Shown piece by piece: positions 1-6,091 of a DNA stretch of 13,260 bases (the first letter of the stretch is position 1; the number at the start of each line of letters is the position of its first letter). The translations under genes were made by a program, and so were the position numbers. The notes beneath the pieces were generated by a model that was not told the DNA's origin, ran no database searches, and saw nothing but the letters and a program-made list of their open reading frames with translations. The stretch spans positions 1 through 13,260 of the forward strand of contig CAMPJN010000070.1 of the NCBI GenBank assembly GCA_946886875.1, given 5' to 3'. Source of the stretch: an uncultured Pseudomonas sp. Lineage in GTDB: Bacteria > Pseudomonadota > Gammaproteobacteria > Pseudomonadales > Pseudomonadaceae.

Positions 1-2
1 TG

Positions 3-530
3 CTGCAACTGTCGAAGATTCGCGACGCCAGCACCACGGAAGAGACCTATATGGAGGTTATTCGCGGCAAGACCGCGATGCTCTTCGAGGCATCGACCCA
101 CAGCGCCGCAGCCCTGGCCGGCGCAACGGCGGAGCAGACCGAAGCTTTGCGCGTATTCGGCGACCACTTGGGCGTGGCCTTTCAATTGGTCGACGACCTG
201 CTCGACTACCGCGGCGACGCCAGCACCCTGGGCAAGAACGTCGGCGACGATCTGGCCGAGGGCAAACCCACCCTGCCGCTGATCTATACGATGCGCGAAG
301 GCACCCCGGAGCAGGCCGCACTGGTTCGCCAGGCAATCCAGAAAGGTGGCCTGGAAGACCTGGAAAGCATCCGCAACGCGGTGGAAGCCGCCGGCGCGCT
401 GGACTACACCGCCCAGCAAGCCCGCGACTATGCCGAGCGAGCGATAGCCTGCCTCGACGCCCTGCCCGCCAGCGAATACCGCGATGCTCTGATCGAACTG
501 AGCCACTTCGCCGTCGCACGCACGCACTGA
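3..530 (+). CDS. ispB: Octaprenyl diphosphate synthase, C-terminal part (5' end outside window)
   Basis: This is the C-terminal part of a trans-polyprenyl diphosphate synthase, which elongates farnesyl diphosphate with isopentenyl units to make the ubiquinone side chain. The frame is open from base 3, so the gene starts upstream of the window; the ATG at 51 is internal. The visible part holds the segment FQLVDDLLDY, the second Asp-rich motif that binds magnesium and the diphosphate, followed by GKNVGDDLAEGKPTLPL, typical of the IspB branch rather than IspA. The first Asp-rich motif lies outside the window. The protein ends at a TGA followed 17 bases later by a strong terminator hairpin. From memory, ispB is PA4569 in P. 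aeruginosa, which fits the next genes. Family assignment is secure; the exact chain length of the product is inferred. Confidence 0.93.
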   Translation: MQLSKIRDASTTEETYMEVIRGKTAMLFEASTHSAAALAGATAEQTEALRVFGDHLGVAFQLVDDLLDYRGDASTLGKNVGDDLAEGKPTLPLIYTMREGTPEQAALVRQAIQKGGLEDLESIRNAVEAAGALDYTAQQARDYAERAIACLDALPASEYRDALIELSHFAVARTH

Positions 531-547
531 CGATTCCGGTCATGCCC

Positions 548-574
548 AAGCCCGTCCCCGTGACGGGCTTTTTG
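548..574 (+). terminator. Rho-independent terminator of ispB
   Basis: A perfect 8-bp stem (AAGCCCGT at 548-555 with ACGGGCTT at 563-570) closes a 7-base loop and runs into a T-tract at 569-573. It starts 17 bases after the ispB stop codon and separates ispB from the small gene downstream. Confidence 0.9.
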
Positions 575-618
575 TTGGCTACGTGTGCGCCAGCCGATCA
601 ATGGAAGGCAATTAATCC

Positions 619-646
619 TTGCTATAAATTAAATAGGAATTATTCT
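619..646 (+). promoter_or_regulatory. Candidate sigma-70 promoter for the small gene at 676
   Basis: TTGCTA (619-624) and TATTCT (641-646) are separated by 16 bases, each matching 4 of 6 consensus positions. Transcription would begin near 653, about 20 bases before the start codon. The region is much more AT-rich than its surroundings and follows the ispB terminator, so a promoter is expected here. The exact boxes are an inference. Confidence 0.4.
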
Positions 647-650
647 CATC
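632..650 (+). promoter_or_regulatory. Candidate Fur box overlapping the -10 region
   Basis: Read on the minus strand, this 19-mer matches 12 of 19 positions of the Fur consensus GATAATGATAATCATTATC, including an AATAAT core. It overlaps the proposed -10 box of the small gene at 676, where a bound repressor would block transcription. AT-rich sequence can give such matches by chance, so this is a moderate to weak prediction. Confidence 0.35.
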
Positions 651-675
651 TAATCACTTGGCAAGGAGATGAGTC

Positions 676-903
676 ATGACCTATTTGATCGATGCCTGGC
701 TTGATCGGCCACAACCCTACCTGCGCATTCTCAACCGCAACACCGGCGAGGTCTGTGCAGTGCTCGAAGAGCAAGCCCTGGATGAGCTGCGCGATATGGG
801 TGACCTGGATCTGCACGAGCTAAATTCCAGCGAACCGCTGGTGCTCAAGGAGTTGGTGCGCAACCTGTTTCTATTCTGCTATGCCCGGGCATTGCGCCCG
901 TGA
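676..903 (+). CDS. Small conserved protein of unknown function (PA4570-like)
   Basis: A 75-residue protein with no signal peptide, no membrane segment and no motif I can tie to a function. It is rich in leucine and acidic residues in its middle (LDELRDMGDLDLHELN) and ends in a basic, aromatic stretch (VRNLFLFCYARALRP), so it is probably a small, mostly helical soluble protein. The start is well supported: AAGGAG at 663-668 lies 7 bases before the ATG. The position right after ispB and close to fklB matches, from memory, PA4570 of P. aeruginosa, a gene of unknown role. A possible Fur site overlaps its promoter, and CAAGGA (662-667) at the ribosome binding site resembles an RsmA/CsrA contact motif. 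Real-gene status is likely; function unknown. Confidence 0.75.
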   Translation: MTYLIDAWLDRPQPYLRILNRNTGEVCAVLEEQALDELRDMGDLDLHELNSSEPLVLKELVRNLFLFCYARALRP

Positions 904-930
904 AGACATTTCCAACACTCGACGCTCGCA

Positions 931-990
931 ACCGGACGCAATCCGGGGATCGGTTTATGACTTCTACCGATGCCCCGGTTGCGTCCGGGC
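931..990. repeat. REPIN-like palindromic repeat
   Basis: Two 23-base arms (932-954 and 966-988) are near-perfect reverse complements, differing only by two single-base bulges, around an 11-base loop. Each arm is itself a small hairpin: CCGGA-CGCAA-TCCGG on the left (932-946) and CCCGG-TTGCGT-CCGGG on the right (974-989). Two inverted REP units, each with its own hairpin, define a REPIN. There is no T-tract, which argues against an intrinsic terminator. It lies between the small gene at 676 and the convergent fklB. Confidence 0.6.
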
Positions 991-1022
991 TACAAGGTGA
1001 TCGCGGCTGACCCTAAGACGTC

Positions 1023-1640
1023 TTAGAGAACTTCCAGCAGCTCGACGTCGAACACCAGCACGCTGTGCGGCGGGATGCTGCCCACGCCTTGCTCGCCATA
1101 GGCCAGTTCGCTAGGCACGTACAGACGCCATTTGCTGCCGGCCTTCATCAGTTGCAGGGCTTCGGTCCAGCCTGCGATCACGCCGCCAACCGGGAACTCG
1201 GCCGGCTGGCCGCGCTCGTAGGAGCTGTCGAATACGGTGCCGTCGATCAGGGTGCCGTGGTAGTGGGTACGCACGGTGTCGTCGCGGGATGGCTGAGCGC
1301 CGTCGCCAGTGTTCAGCACTTCGTACTGCAGGCCGGAGGCCAATACGGTGACGCCGTCACGCTTGGCGTTCTCGGCCAGGAAGGCCAAGCCGGCGCCGGC
1401 AGCTGCTTCAGCCTTGGCTTGGGCTTCGGCCTGCATGACATCGCGGATAACCTTGAAGCTGGCGGTCATCTCGGCTTCGCTGACGCGGCTCGGCTGACCG
1501 AGAAAGGCATCGGAAACACCGGCGAGAATGGCGTCCAGGCTGACGCCCGGTGGCGGGTTGTCGCGCAATTGGCCGCCAAGTTGACGACCGATGCCGTAAC
1601 TGACGCGGGTTGGGTCGGTCGAGAGATCGAGTTCGGACAT
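1023..1640 (-). CDS. fklB: FKBP-type peptidyl-prolyl cis-trans isomerase FklB
   Basis: This FKBP-fold isomerase speeds cis-trans rotation of X-Pro bonds. Residues about 1-90 form the helical N-terminal FKBP_N dimerisation domain, and about 95-205 the FKBP_C catalytic domain. The C-terminal domain shows the usual pocket residues in THYHGTLIDGTVFDSS, FPVGGVIAGW, LAYGEQGVGSIPPHS and a final VFDVELLEV strand. At 205 residues it is close to the roughly 206 of E. coli FklB. I chose the ATG at 1640 rather than an upstream ATG at 1682 because GGAG lies 7 bases before it and the family begins with this sequence. No signal peptide is present, so it should act in the cytoplasm. The stop codon lies inside a 14-base palindrome (1013-1026). 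A terminator-like hairpin occupies the leader. Confidence 0.93.
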   Translation of the reverse strand: MSELDLSTDPTRVSYGIGRQLGGQLRDNPPPGVSLDAILAGVSDAFLGQPSRVSEAEMTASFKVIRDVMQAEAQAKAEAAAGAGLAFLAENAKRDGVTVLASGLQYEVLNTGDGAQPSRDDTVRTHYHGTLIDGTVFDSSYERGQPAEFPVGGVIAGWTEALQLMKAGSKWRLYVPSELAYGEQGVGSIPPHSVLVFDVELLEVL

Positions 1641-1663
1641 AGCATTGCTCCGTTGGGGGGCGA

Positions 1664-1751
1664 AAAAATGGCCTGGAGCCATTTTTAACGTCGCGTAGCG
1701 ACGGCCCGTAGGGAGGCCGCCAGGGATGGCAGGCCATAAAAAAGGGCCGTC
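1664..1751 (-). promoter_or_regulatory. Structured fklB leader, attenuator-like stem-loops
   Basis: Four complementarities stack in front of fklB. In minus-strand order they are: GACGGCCC (1751-1744) pairing with GGGCCGTC (1707-1700); an inner hairpin at 1735-1715; a 6-bp hairpin with a 3-base loop at 1703-1689; and a perfect 9-bp hairpin AAAAATGGC/GCCATTTTT (1686-1664) with a 5-base loop running into T6. The last looks like an intrinsic terminator and ends 23 bases before the fklB ATG. The first pairing and the 1703-1689 hairpin share bases, so they are mutually exclusive. It may be an attenuator, the terminator of the yqhA-like gene upstream, or a dispersed repeat. Confidence 0.45.
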
Positions 1752-1812
1752 AGCCTAGCACAATGATGGCGAGCCGCTCTAACCGCCCTCATCTCGCTAG
1801 CAAGAAGGACAG

Positions 1813-1842
1813 CCGCCCGGGCGTCTTGCAACGGCCGGGCGG
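1813..1842 (-). terminator. Terminator-like hairpin downstream of the YqhA-like gene
   Basis: CCGCCCGG and CCGGGCGG (1813-1820 and 1835-1842) pair perfectly. After one G-G mismatch, CGT/ACG extend the stem around a 6-base loop. It starts 21 bases after the stop codon of the minus-strand gene at 1863-2357. Only a weak pyrimidine run follows, so it may act as an mRNA 3'-end stabiliser rather than a strong intrinsic terminator. Confidence 0.5.
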
Positions 1843-1862
1843 TTGGTCAGGCGTGGAGGTGA

Positions 1863-2357
1863 TCAGTGGTCGTGCTTGGTCAGCTTGTCCAGATAACCCA
1901 TGGCGAAAGCCGAGACCACAAACGTCATATGGATAATTACGTAGTAATCCAGCTTATTGTCAGGGATGTTCTTGGCATCCATAAACACTTTGAGCAGGTG
2001 AATCGAGGAAATCGCCACTATGGAGGCCGCGACCTTCATCTTTAGCGAGCCGGAGTCCATCTTGCCCAGCCAGCTGAGCTTTTCCTTGCTGTCGTCGATA
2101 TCCAGTTGCGAGACGAAGTTCTCGTAGCCGGAGATCATCACCATCACCAGCAAACCGCCAACCAGGGCCATGTCGATCAACGACAGGATCACCAGAATCA
2201 GGTCGGCCTCGGCCATCGCGAATACGCTGGGGATAACATGAATAACTTCTTGGAAGAACTTCAGCACCAGCGCCAACAGTCCTAACGACAGGCCAAAATA
2301 GATAGGTGCCAGCAGCCAACGAGATGCATACATCGCGTTTTCGATAAAGCGTTCCAT
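1863..2357 (-). CDS. UPF0114 / YqhA-family inner membrane protein
   Basis: A 164-residue integral membrane protein of the UPF0114 (TIGR00645) family, the same length as E. coli YqhA as I recall it. Four hydrophobic segments are visible at about residues 12-34, 49-76, 107-126 and 138-156. A charged loop (about 84-105, with [11 protein letters not shown]) lies between segments two and three, and the tail KLTKHDH carries histidines. The biochemical role of the family is not established to my knowledge. The start at 2357 is preferred over the upstream ATG at 2417 because a TATACT promoter box lies between them, the upstream residues look non-coding, and the family length fits. From memory it corresponds to PA4574. 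Confidence 0.87.
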   Translation of the reverse strand: MERFIENAMYASRWLLAPIYFGLSLGLLALVLKFFQEVIHVIPSVFAMAEADLILVILSLIDMALVGGLLVMVMISGYENFVSQLDIDDSKEKLSWLGKMDSGSLKMKVAASIVAISSIHLLKVFMDAKNIPDNKLDYYVIIHMTFVVSAFAMGYLDKLTKHDH

Positions 2358-2389
2358 AGGGGGCTCACTGAGGACTAAAACAGCCGGCG

Positions 2390-2417
2390 AGTATACCCAG
2401 CATCTTCTTGCAGACAA
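2390..2417 (-). promoter_or_regulatory. Sigma-70 promoter of the YqhA-like gene
   Basis: On the minus strand TTGTCT (2417-2412) and TATACT (2395-2390) are 16 bases apart. Transcription would start near 2383, giving a leader of roughly 26 bases before the ATG at 2357. A perfect DnaA box lies about 47 bases upstream of the -35 box. Confidence 0.55.
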
Positions 2418-2448
2418 CCCCGGTATTGTTGCGACAAACGCCAGGACG

Positions 2449-2473
2449 GTTATCCCCGCGAATTGTGGATAAC
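2449..2473. repeat. DnaA-box repeat, copy 1
   Basis: GTTATCC and GGATAAC form a 7-bp inverted repeat spaced by 11 bases. The right half contains TGTGGATAA (2464-2472), a perfect reverse-strand DnaA box (TTATCCACA). The left half TTATCCCCG (2450-2458) matches 7 of 9. The same arrangement recurs at 2967-2991 in the same orientation. Confidence 0.65.
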
Positions 2474-2558
2474 CTTGTGAACAGACTTAGGATTGATCGC
2501 TATAAAGCGCGAAACAGTGGTATCCGTGCAGGATGGTTAAATGCTGTTCAGCAGGCCA

Positions 2559-2900
2559 TCAATTTTCTGGCTTGAATTGATAATCGCCGAGATTGCGGCA
2601 ACGCGTGCCGTTCAAGCGGCGTAATTCCGCCTGGATATGCAAGCGCCAGATCGGCAGCTCGTCGCACATCTCATAGCCTTGGGCCGCCAGGCTTTCGGTG
2701 ATCGCGACAAGTACCCCTTCCGCAACCAAAGGCCCATAGAACGGGCCTTGTGCCTTGATCGTCGAAGGTTGAGCGCCCGACATACCCGCCGCGCAGATCA
2801 GCGTCCAGAGGCCTTTCTCGCCTGCCAACGGCAGCACGGCACACTCGATACGAGTCACCAGGCCCAAGCAGTGGCGGGTAAGGCAAAGGCTGCGCGACAT
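2559..2900 (-). CDS. Conserved hypothetical protein (PA4575-like position)
   Basis: A 113-residue protein I do not recognise by family. It has four Cys in its first 36 residues (C6, C11, C20, C36) and two more later (C79, C101), and no clear signal peptide or membrane helix. The spacing of the cysteines does not form a known zinc-binding pattern. A glycine- and alanine-rich middle (about 34-75) is followed by a charged, helix-prone end (about 80-107). GAGGG lies 9 bases before the ATG. It sits between the YqhA-like gene and the Lon-like protease on the same strand, where from memory P. aeruginosa has PA4575. Both sides are flanked by the same DnaA-box repeat. A real gene is likely given position and ribosome binding site; function unknown. 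Confidence 0.6.
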   Translation of the reverse strand: MSRSLCLTRHCLGLVTRIECAVLPLAGEKGLWTLICAAGMSGAQPSTIKAQGPFYGPLVAEGVLVAITESLAAQGYEMCDELPIWRLHIQAELRRLNGTRCRNLGDYQFKPEN

Positions 2901-2966
2901 AGCGGCGACCCTCGAAGGAACCTGTCCTCAGCCTACACCCGAGAGGGCGACCCAGGGAAGTCAACA

Positions 2967-3002
2967 GTTATCCCCGCAAACTGTGGATAACTGTGTGGAT
3001 TA
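2967..3002. repeat. DnaA-box repeat, copy 2
   Basis: AGTTATCC and GGATAACT form an 8-bp inverted repeat. It contains a perfect DnaA box TGTGGATAA (2982-2990), a one-mismatch box TGTGGATTA (2994-3002) and a 7/9 match TTATCCCCG (2968-2976). The layout repeats that at 2449-2473. It overlaps the TATAAT proposed as the -10 box of the downstream minus-strand gene. Confidence 0.65.
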
Positions 3003-3004
3003 TA
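2999..3004 (-). promoter_or_regulatory. Candidate -10 box (TATAAT) for the gene at 2559-2900
   Basis: A perfect TATAAT on the minus strand, about 100 bases before the start codon at 2900, with no convincing -35 box at normal spacing. The one-mismatch DnaA box shares four of its bases, so DnaA binding would compete with RNA polymerase. Confidence 0.35.
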
Positions 3005-3096
3005 CCTGGGAAAGTAGTGTCGGCCCGCGCGGCACGCTGCCATCAGGGTTTAGCTCGATGACTGACCAACCACCGAGCGACCGCTGACATAAGCGC

Positions 3097-5556
3097 TCAG
3101 GCCGCCGGCTTCTTCGCCCGTGGTTTTTTCGCGGCGACCGCCACCATGGCTTCTTCGATCTTCGCCTCGCCCTTGTCCTCCTCGGCCATGCCCATCTCGG
3201 CGATTTCGCGCAGCCGCTCGACCACCCGCGCATTGACGCTGCCGGCCGGGAACTGGCCCTTGTCGTTCGGGCTACCGACCTCTTCGCCGACCAGCAGGCT
3301 CAGCGCTTCGTCGACCTGACGCACGGCATAGATATGGAACTGTCCGGCGCGCACCGCCTGCAGTACCCGTTCATCAAGCATGAGGGTGGAAACGTTGGAG
3401 TGCGGGATGATCGCGCCCTGCTCGCCAGTCAGGCCGCGTGCCTCGCAGAGGCGGAAGAAGCCTTCAATCTTCTCGTTGACCCCGCCGACCGCCTGCACCT
3501 CGCCGAACTGGTTGATCGAGCCGGTGATGGCGAAGCACTGCTTGAGCGGTGTGCGCGACAAGGCCGAGATCAGGGTACAGACCTCGCCGAGCGAAGCGCT
3601 GTCGCCGTCGACATAGCCGTAGGACTGCTCCAGGGCGATGCTTGCGGAAATCTCCAGGGGGAATTCCTGGGCATAACGGCTGCCCAGGTAGCCGGTGAGG
3701 ATCATCACGCCCTTGGAGTGGATCGGCTGGCCGAGGTTGACCTCACGCTCGATGTCGACGATGCCGCTGCCGCCCGGATAGACGGTGGCGGAAATCCGCG
3801 CCGGCACACCGAAGGCCGAGTCGCCGACTTCCAGCACGGTCAGACCGTTGCACTTGCCCACGGCGGCGCCGGTGGTGTCGATCAGGATGATGCCGGCCAG
3901 CATGTCATCGATGATCCGCGCCGAGACCCGGCCGGTGCGGGTGGCCTTGGCCTTGAGCGCGCGCTCGATATGGCCGACGTCGGTGACCGTCTCATTGGCC
4001 AACTGGCGGATGAAATCGGCCTCGCTGACCAGTTGGAACAGATCGCCGATCCGCGCCGACAAGCGCCCCTGGTGTTCGGCCAGGCGCGCACTGAAAGTCG
4101 CCAGACGCGCCACCGCGGCGGCGGTGAGCGGCGCCATGCCTTCTTCCATGGTGCGGGTTTTCATCAATTGGGCGAACTGTTCCAGACTCTCGTCGCCGAG
4201 GGGAATGTCTTCGTCGAAGTCGACCAGCACGCGGAACATCTCCTGGAAGTCCGGATCATGGTCCTGCAGGGCGTAGTACAGCTGGCGCGCACCTATGATG
4301 ATGACCTTGACCTGCAGCGGGATCACCTGCGGGTTGAGGGTCACGGTGGCGATGCGGCCCAGCTCGCCGAGCGGCGATTCCATCTTCAACTGGCGCGAAT
4401 GCAGGGCGCGCTTGAGCGCGTCCCAGACGAAGGGCTCGCCGAGCATCTTCTCCGCTTCGAGGATCAGAAAACCGCCGTTGGCGCGGTGCAAGGCGCCGGG
4501 GCGCAATTGCCGGTAGCTGGTATAGAGCGCGCCCTGGTCGGCGTTGTATTCGATCCGGCCGAACAGATTGTCGTAAGTCGGGTGTGGCTCGAACACCACC
4601 GGCGCGCCACCCTGGGCGTGATGGCCGACCACCAGGGACGGGCAGTACTGTTCTTCCAGCAGCTTGCGCGTCTGCGCATCGGCCTTCTCGACCTCGACCA
4701 GCTGATCGACCACGGTTTTCAGCAGATTGACCTGCACCGCCTGCAGATAAGCGCAGACCTCGGCGTTCTCCGCGTACTTCGCCGACAGCGGCGCCAACAA
4801 CGGTTGCAACGCTACGGTAATAGTTTCTTCGTTGAGCTGACGCAGTTGGTTGCTCGATTCGCGCTTCCATTGCGGCAGGCTGGCGAGTTCCTCGTTGAGG
4901 CGTTCTTCCAGGGCGGCGATGTCGAGGTGGAAGCGCTCGCGGTCGGCTTCCGGCAACTGGGCGAACTCGGCCTCGTCCAGGGCTTTGCCATCGAGCATCG
5001 GGGTGAAGGCGATATTGGTGCTGTCGCGGTACAGCGCCACGTTCTTTTCCAGGGACAGCCGCTCGATCACATCCAACGCCTGGTCGTAGCGCTTGTTGAA
5101 TGCGCGGTCGATGGCGTTCTTCTTCTGCTGGAACGAAGGGTGCTCGAACACCGCCGGGAAAGTCGCCAGCAGGTTGTCGACCAGGCCGTTGATATCGGCG
5201 ATGAACTCACCGGCGGTACCGGCCGGCAGCTCCAGCGCGCGAGGTTCGCGCGGCTCGTCGAAGTGGTTGACGTACACCTGGTCCGCCGGGGTTTCCAGGC
5301 GCTTGGCTTCGGCCTTGAGGTAGCGTTTGACGAATGAGAAGCGACCGGTGCCCGGCTCGCCCATGACAAATACGTTGTAACCGGGACGCGGCATGGCCAC
5401 GCCGAACTGCAGCGCTTCGACCGCTCGTTCCTGACCGAGCACGCCACGAAAGGGCTCCAGATCGTCGGTGCTGACGAAGTTGAACTGGTCGGGGGAAAAA
5501 GGACGGGTTAAGGCTTCGGGTGCCAACCGCAGGTGGGCAGCAACGGAGTCGGGCAT
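3097..5556 (-). CDS. Lon-like ATP-dependent serine protease (AAA_32 / LonB-YcbZ type)
   Basis: An 819-residue cytoplasmic AAA+ protease of the LonB/YcbZ-like family. Walker A is GEPGTGRFS (residues 66-74), followed by a long, largely helical charged insertion (about 140-300). A Walker B-like GGFLILEAE lies at 361-369, and a C-terminal Lon (S16) protease domain spans roughly 570-775. The catalytic dyad is Ser653 in DGDSAS and Lys696 in GGVNEKIEG. There is no N-terminal Lon substrate domain and no membrane anchor, unlike archaeal LonB. The C-terminus is a disordered-looking tail rich in lysine and alanine (KKPRAKKPAA). The start is supported by AAGGA 7 bases upstream. From memory this is PA4576, annotated as a probable ATP-dependent protease. 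Substrates are not evident from the sequence. A 147-base gap separates it from the zinc-finger gene upstream on the same strand. Confidence 0.93.
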   Translation of the reverse strand: MPDSVAAHLRLAPEALTRPFSPDQFNFVSTDDLEPFRGVLGQERAVEALQFGVAMPRPGYNVFVMGEPGTGRFSFVKRYLKAEAKRLETPADQVYVNHFDEPREPRALELPAGTAGEFIADINGLVDNLLATFPAVFEHPSFQQKKNAIDRAFNKRYDQALDVIERLSLEKNVALYRDSTNIAFTPMLDGKALDEAEFAQLPEADRERFHLDIAALEERLNEELASLPQWKRESSNQLRQLNEETITVALQPLLAPLSAKYAENAEVCAYLQAVQVNLLKTVVDQLVEVEKADAQTRKLLEEQYCPSLVVGHHAQGGAPVVFEPHPTYDNLFGRIEYNADQGALYTSYRQLRPGALHRANGGFLILEAEKMLGEPFVWDALKRALHSRQLKMESPLGELGRIATVTLNPQVIPLQVKVIIIGARQLYYALQDHDPDFQEMFRVLVDFDEDIPLGDESLEQFAQLMKTRTMEEGMAPLTAAAVARLATFSARLAEHQGRLSARIGDLFQLVSEADFIRQLANETVTDVGHIERALKAKATRTGRVSARIIDDMLAGIILIDTTGAAVGKCNGLTVLEVGDSAFGVPARISATVYPGGSGIVDIEREVNLGQPIHSKGVMILTGYLGSRYAQEFPLEISASIALEQSYGYVDGDSASLGEVCTLISALSRTPLKQCFAITGSINQFGEVQAVGGVNEKIEGFFRLCEARGLTGEQGAIIPHSNVSTLMLDERVLQAVRAGQFHIYAVRQVDEALSLLVGEEVGSPNDKGQFPAGSVNARVVERLREIAEMGMAEEDKGEAKIEEAMVAVAAKKPRAKKPAA

Positions 5557-5703
5557 TGGTAATCCTTAAAACGGGGGGCAAACGGGGCTGGAGAAATCAT
5601 GGCCGCATCGGCCGGCATCCACAAGCCGTATACATGATCTCAAGAGTTTAGCCGCGCCCAGTGCGCCCCATAGGTTCAGCGCCCCCGGTCTCCAGCCGCG
5701 GGC

Positions 5704-6021
5704 TCAGGCATCGGCGCAAGCCAGGCAGTGCGTGGCCGCGGGCATTGCTTGTAAACGCGCCGGCTCGATCGGCTCGCCACATTTCAAGCAGATGCCGTAA
5801 TTGCCTTCGGCCAGACGCAATTTGGCCAGGCCGACCTGGCGCAAGCCCTCTTCGGCTTCCGCCAGCAAGGCTTCCAGCACTTCATCGTTCTGCCGCTGCT
5901 GGGCTTGCTCGGCGAAGTCCGCCGAGTGGCTGCGCGCCAGATCCTGACGGATCGCATGGGCGCGGGCGCTGTACTCGTTGAGCAGGTGATAGAGCGCAGC
6001 ATGGGGGTCGAAAGCGGTCAT
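5704..6021 (-). CDS. DksA/TraR-family C4 zinc-finger protein
   Basis: A 105-residue member of the DksA/TraR family, whose proteins insert a coiled-coil into the RNA polymerase secondary channel. The N-terminal half is a predicted helical coil, and residues 78-102 form a C4 zinc finger (C78, C81, C99, C102). At the expected coiled-coil tip the sequence is ADFAEQA: D35, E38 and A40 match the DksA tip pattern DxxDxA except that Glu replaces the second Asp. It is shorter than DksA (about 150) and longer than TraR (about 73). GGAG 7 bases before the ATG supports the start. From memory, PA4577 occupies this position. Whether it alters transcription as DksA does is inference. It lies 70 bases downstream of the HAD gene, with an imperfect hairpin (6054-6084) in the gap, so it may or may not share that transcript. 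Confidence 0.88.
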   Translation of the reverse strand: MTAFDPHAALYHLLNEYSARAHAIRQDLARSHSADFAEQAQQRQNDEVLEALLAEAEEGLRQVGLAKLRLAEGNYGICLKCGEPIEPARLQAMPAATHCLACADA

Positions 6022-6091
6022 ACGATTTCTCCAGAGCGAAAGTGCCGTCTCTGCAGTGTGGGCGCTGACCGCCGCAGCGCACTGACACCGG

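Noticed and set aside
1013..1026. 14-base perfect palindrome CTAAGACGTCTTAG at the fklB stop codon
   Set aside because: With no spacer it makes a poor hairpin, and it has no T-tract. It could be a protein-binding site, but nothing else supports this.
1065..1688. 207-codon plus-strand frame
   Set aside because: Antisense to fklB; the FKBP domain is clear on the other strand.
2358..2417. 20-residue N-terminal extension of the YqhA-like protein
   Set aside because: A good promoter -10 box lies inside it, and the family length fits the start at 2357.
2449..3002. Replication origin suggested by DnaA boxes
   Set aside because: Only three good boxes across 550 bases, no AT-rich unwinding region, and no dnaA, dnaN, gidA or rpmH nearby.
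3334..5337. 667-codon open frame on the plus strand
   Set aside because: It lies wholly antisense to the Lon-like protease, which has complete catalytic motifs. Long antisense frames are expected in high-GC genes, and the predicted protein resembles no family.
5557..5703. Heat-shock (sigma-32) promoter for the Lon-like gene
   Set aside because: A CTTGAGA sequence is present on the minus strand, but no CCCCAT-type -10 element follows at the right distance.
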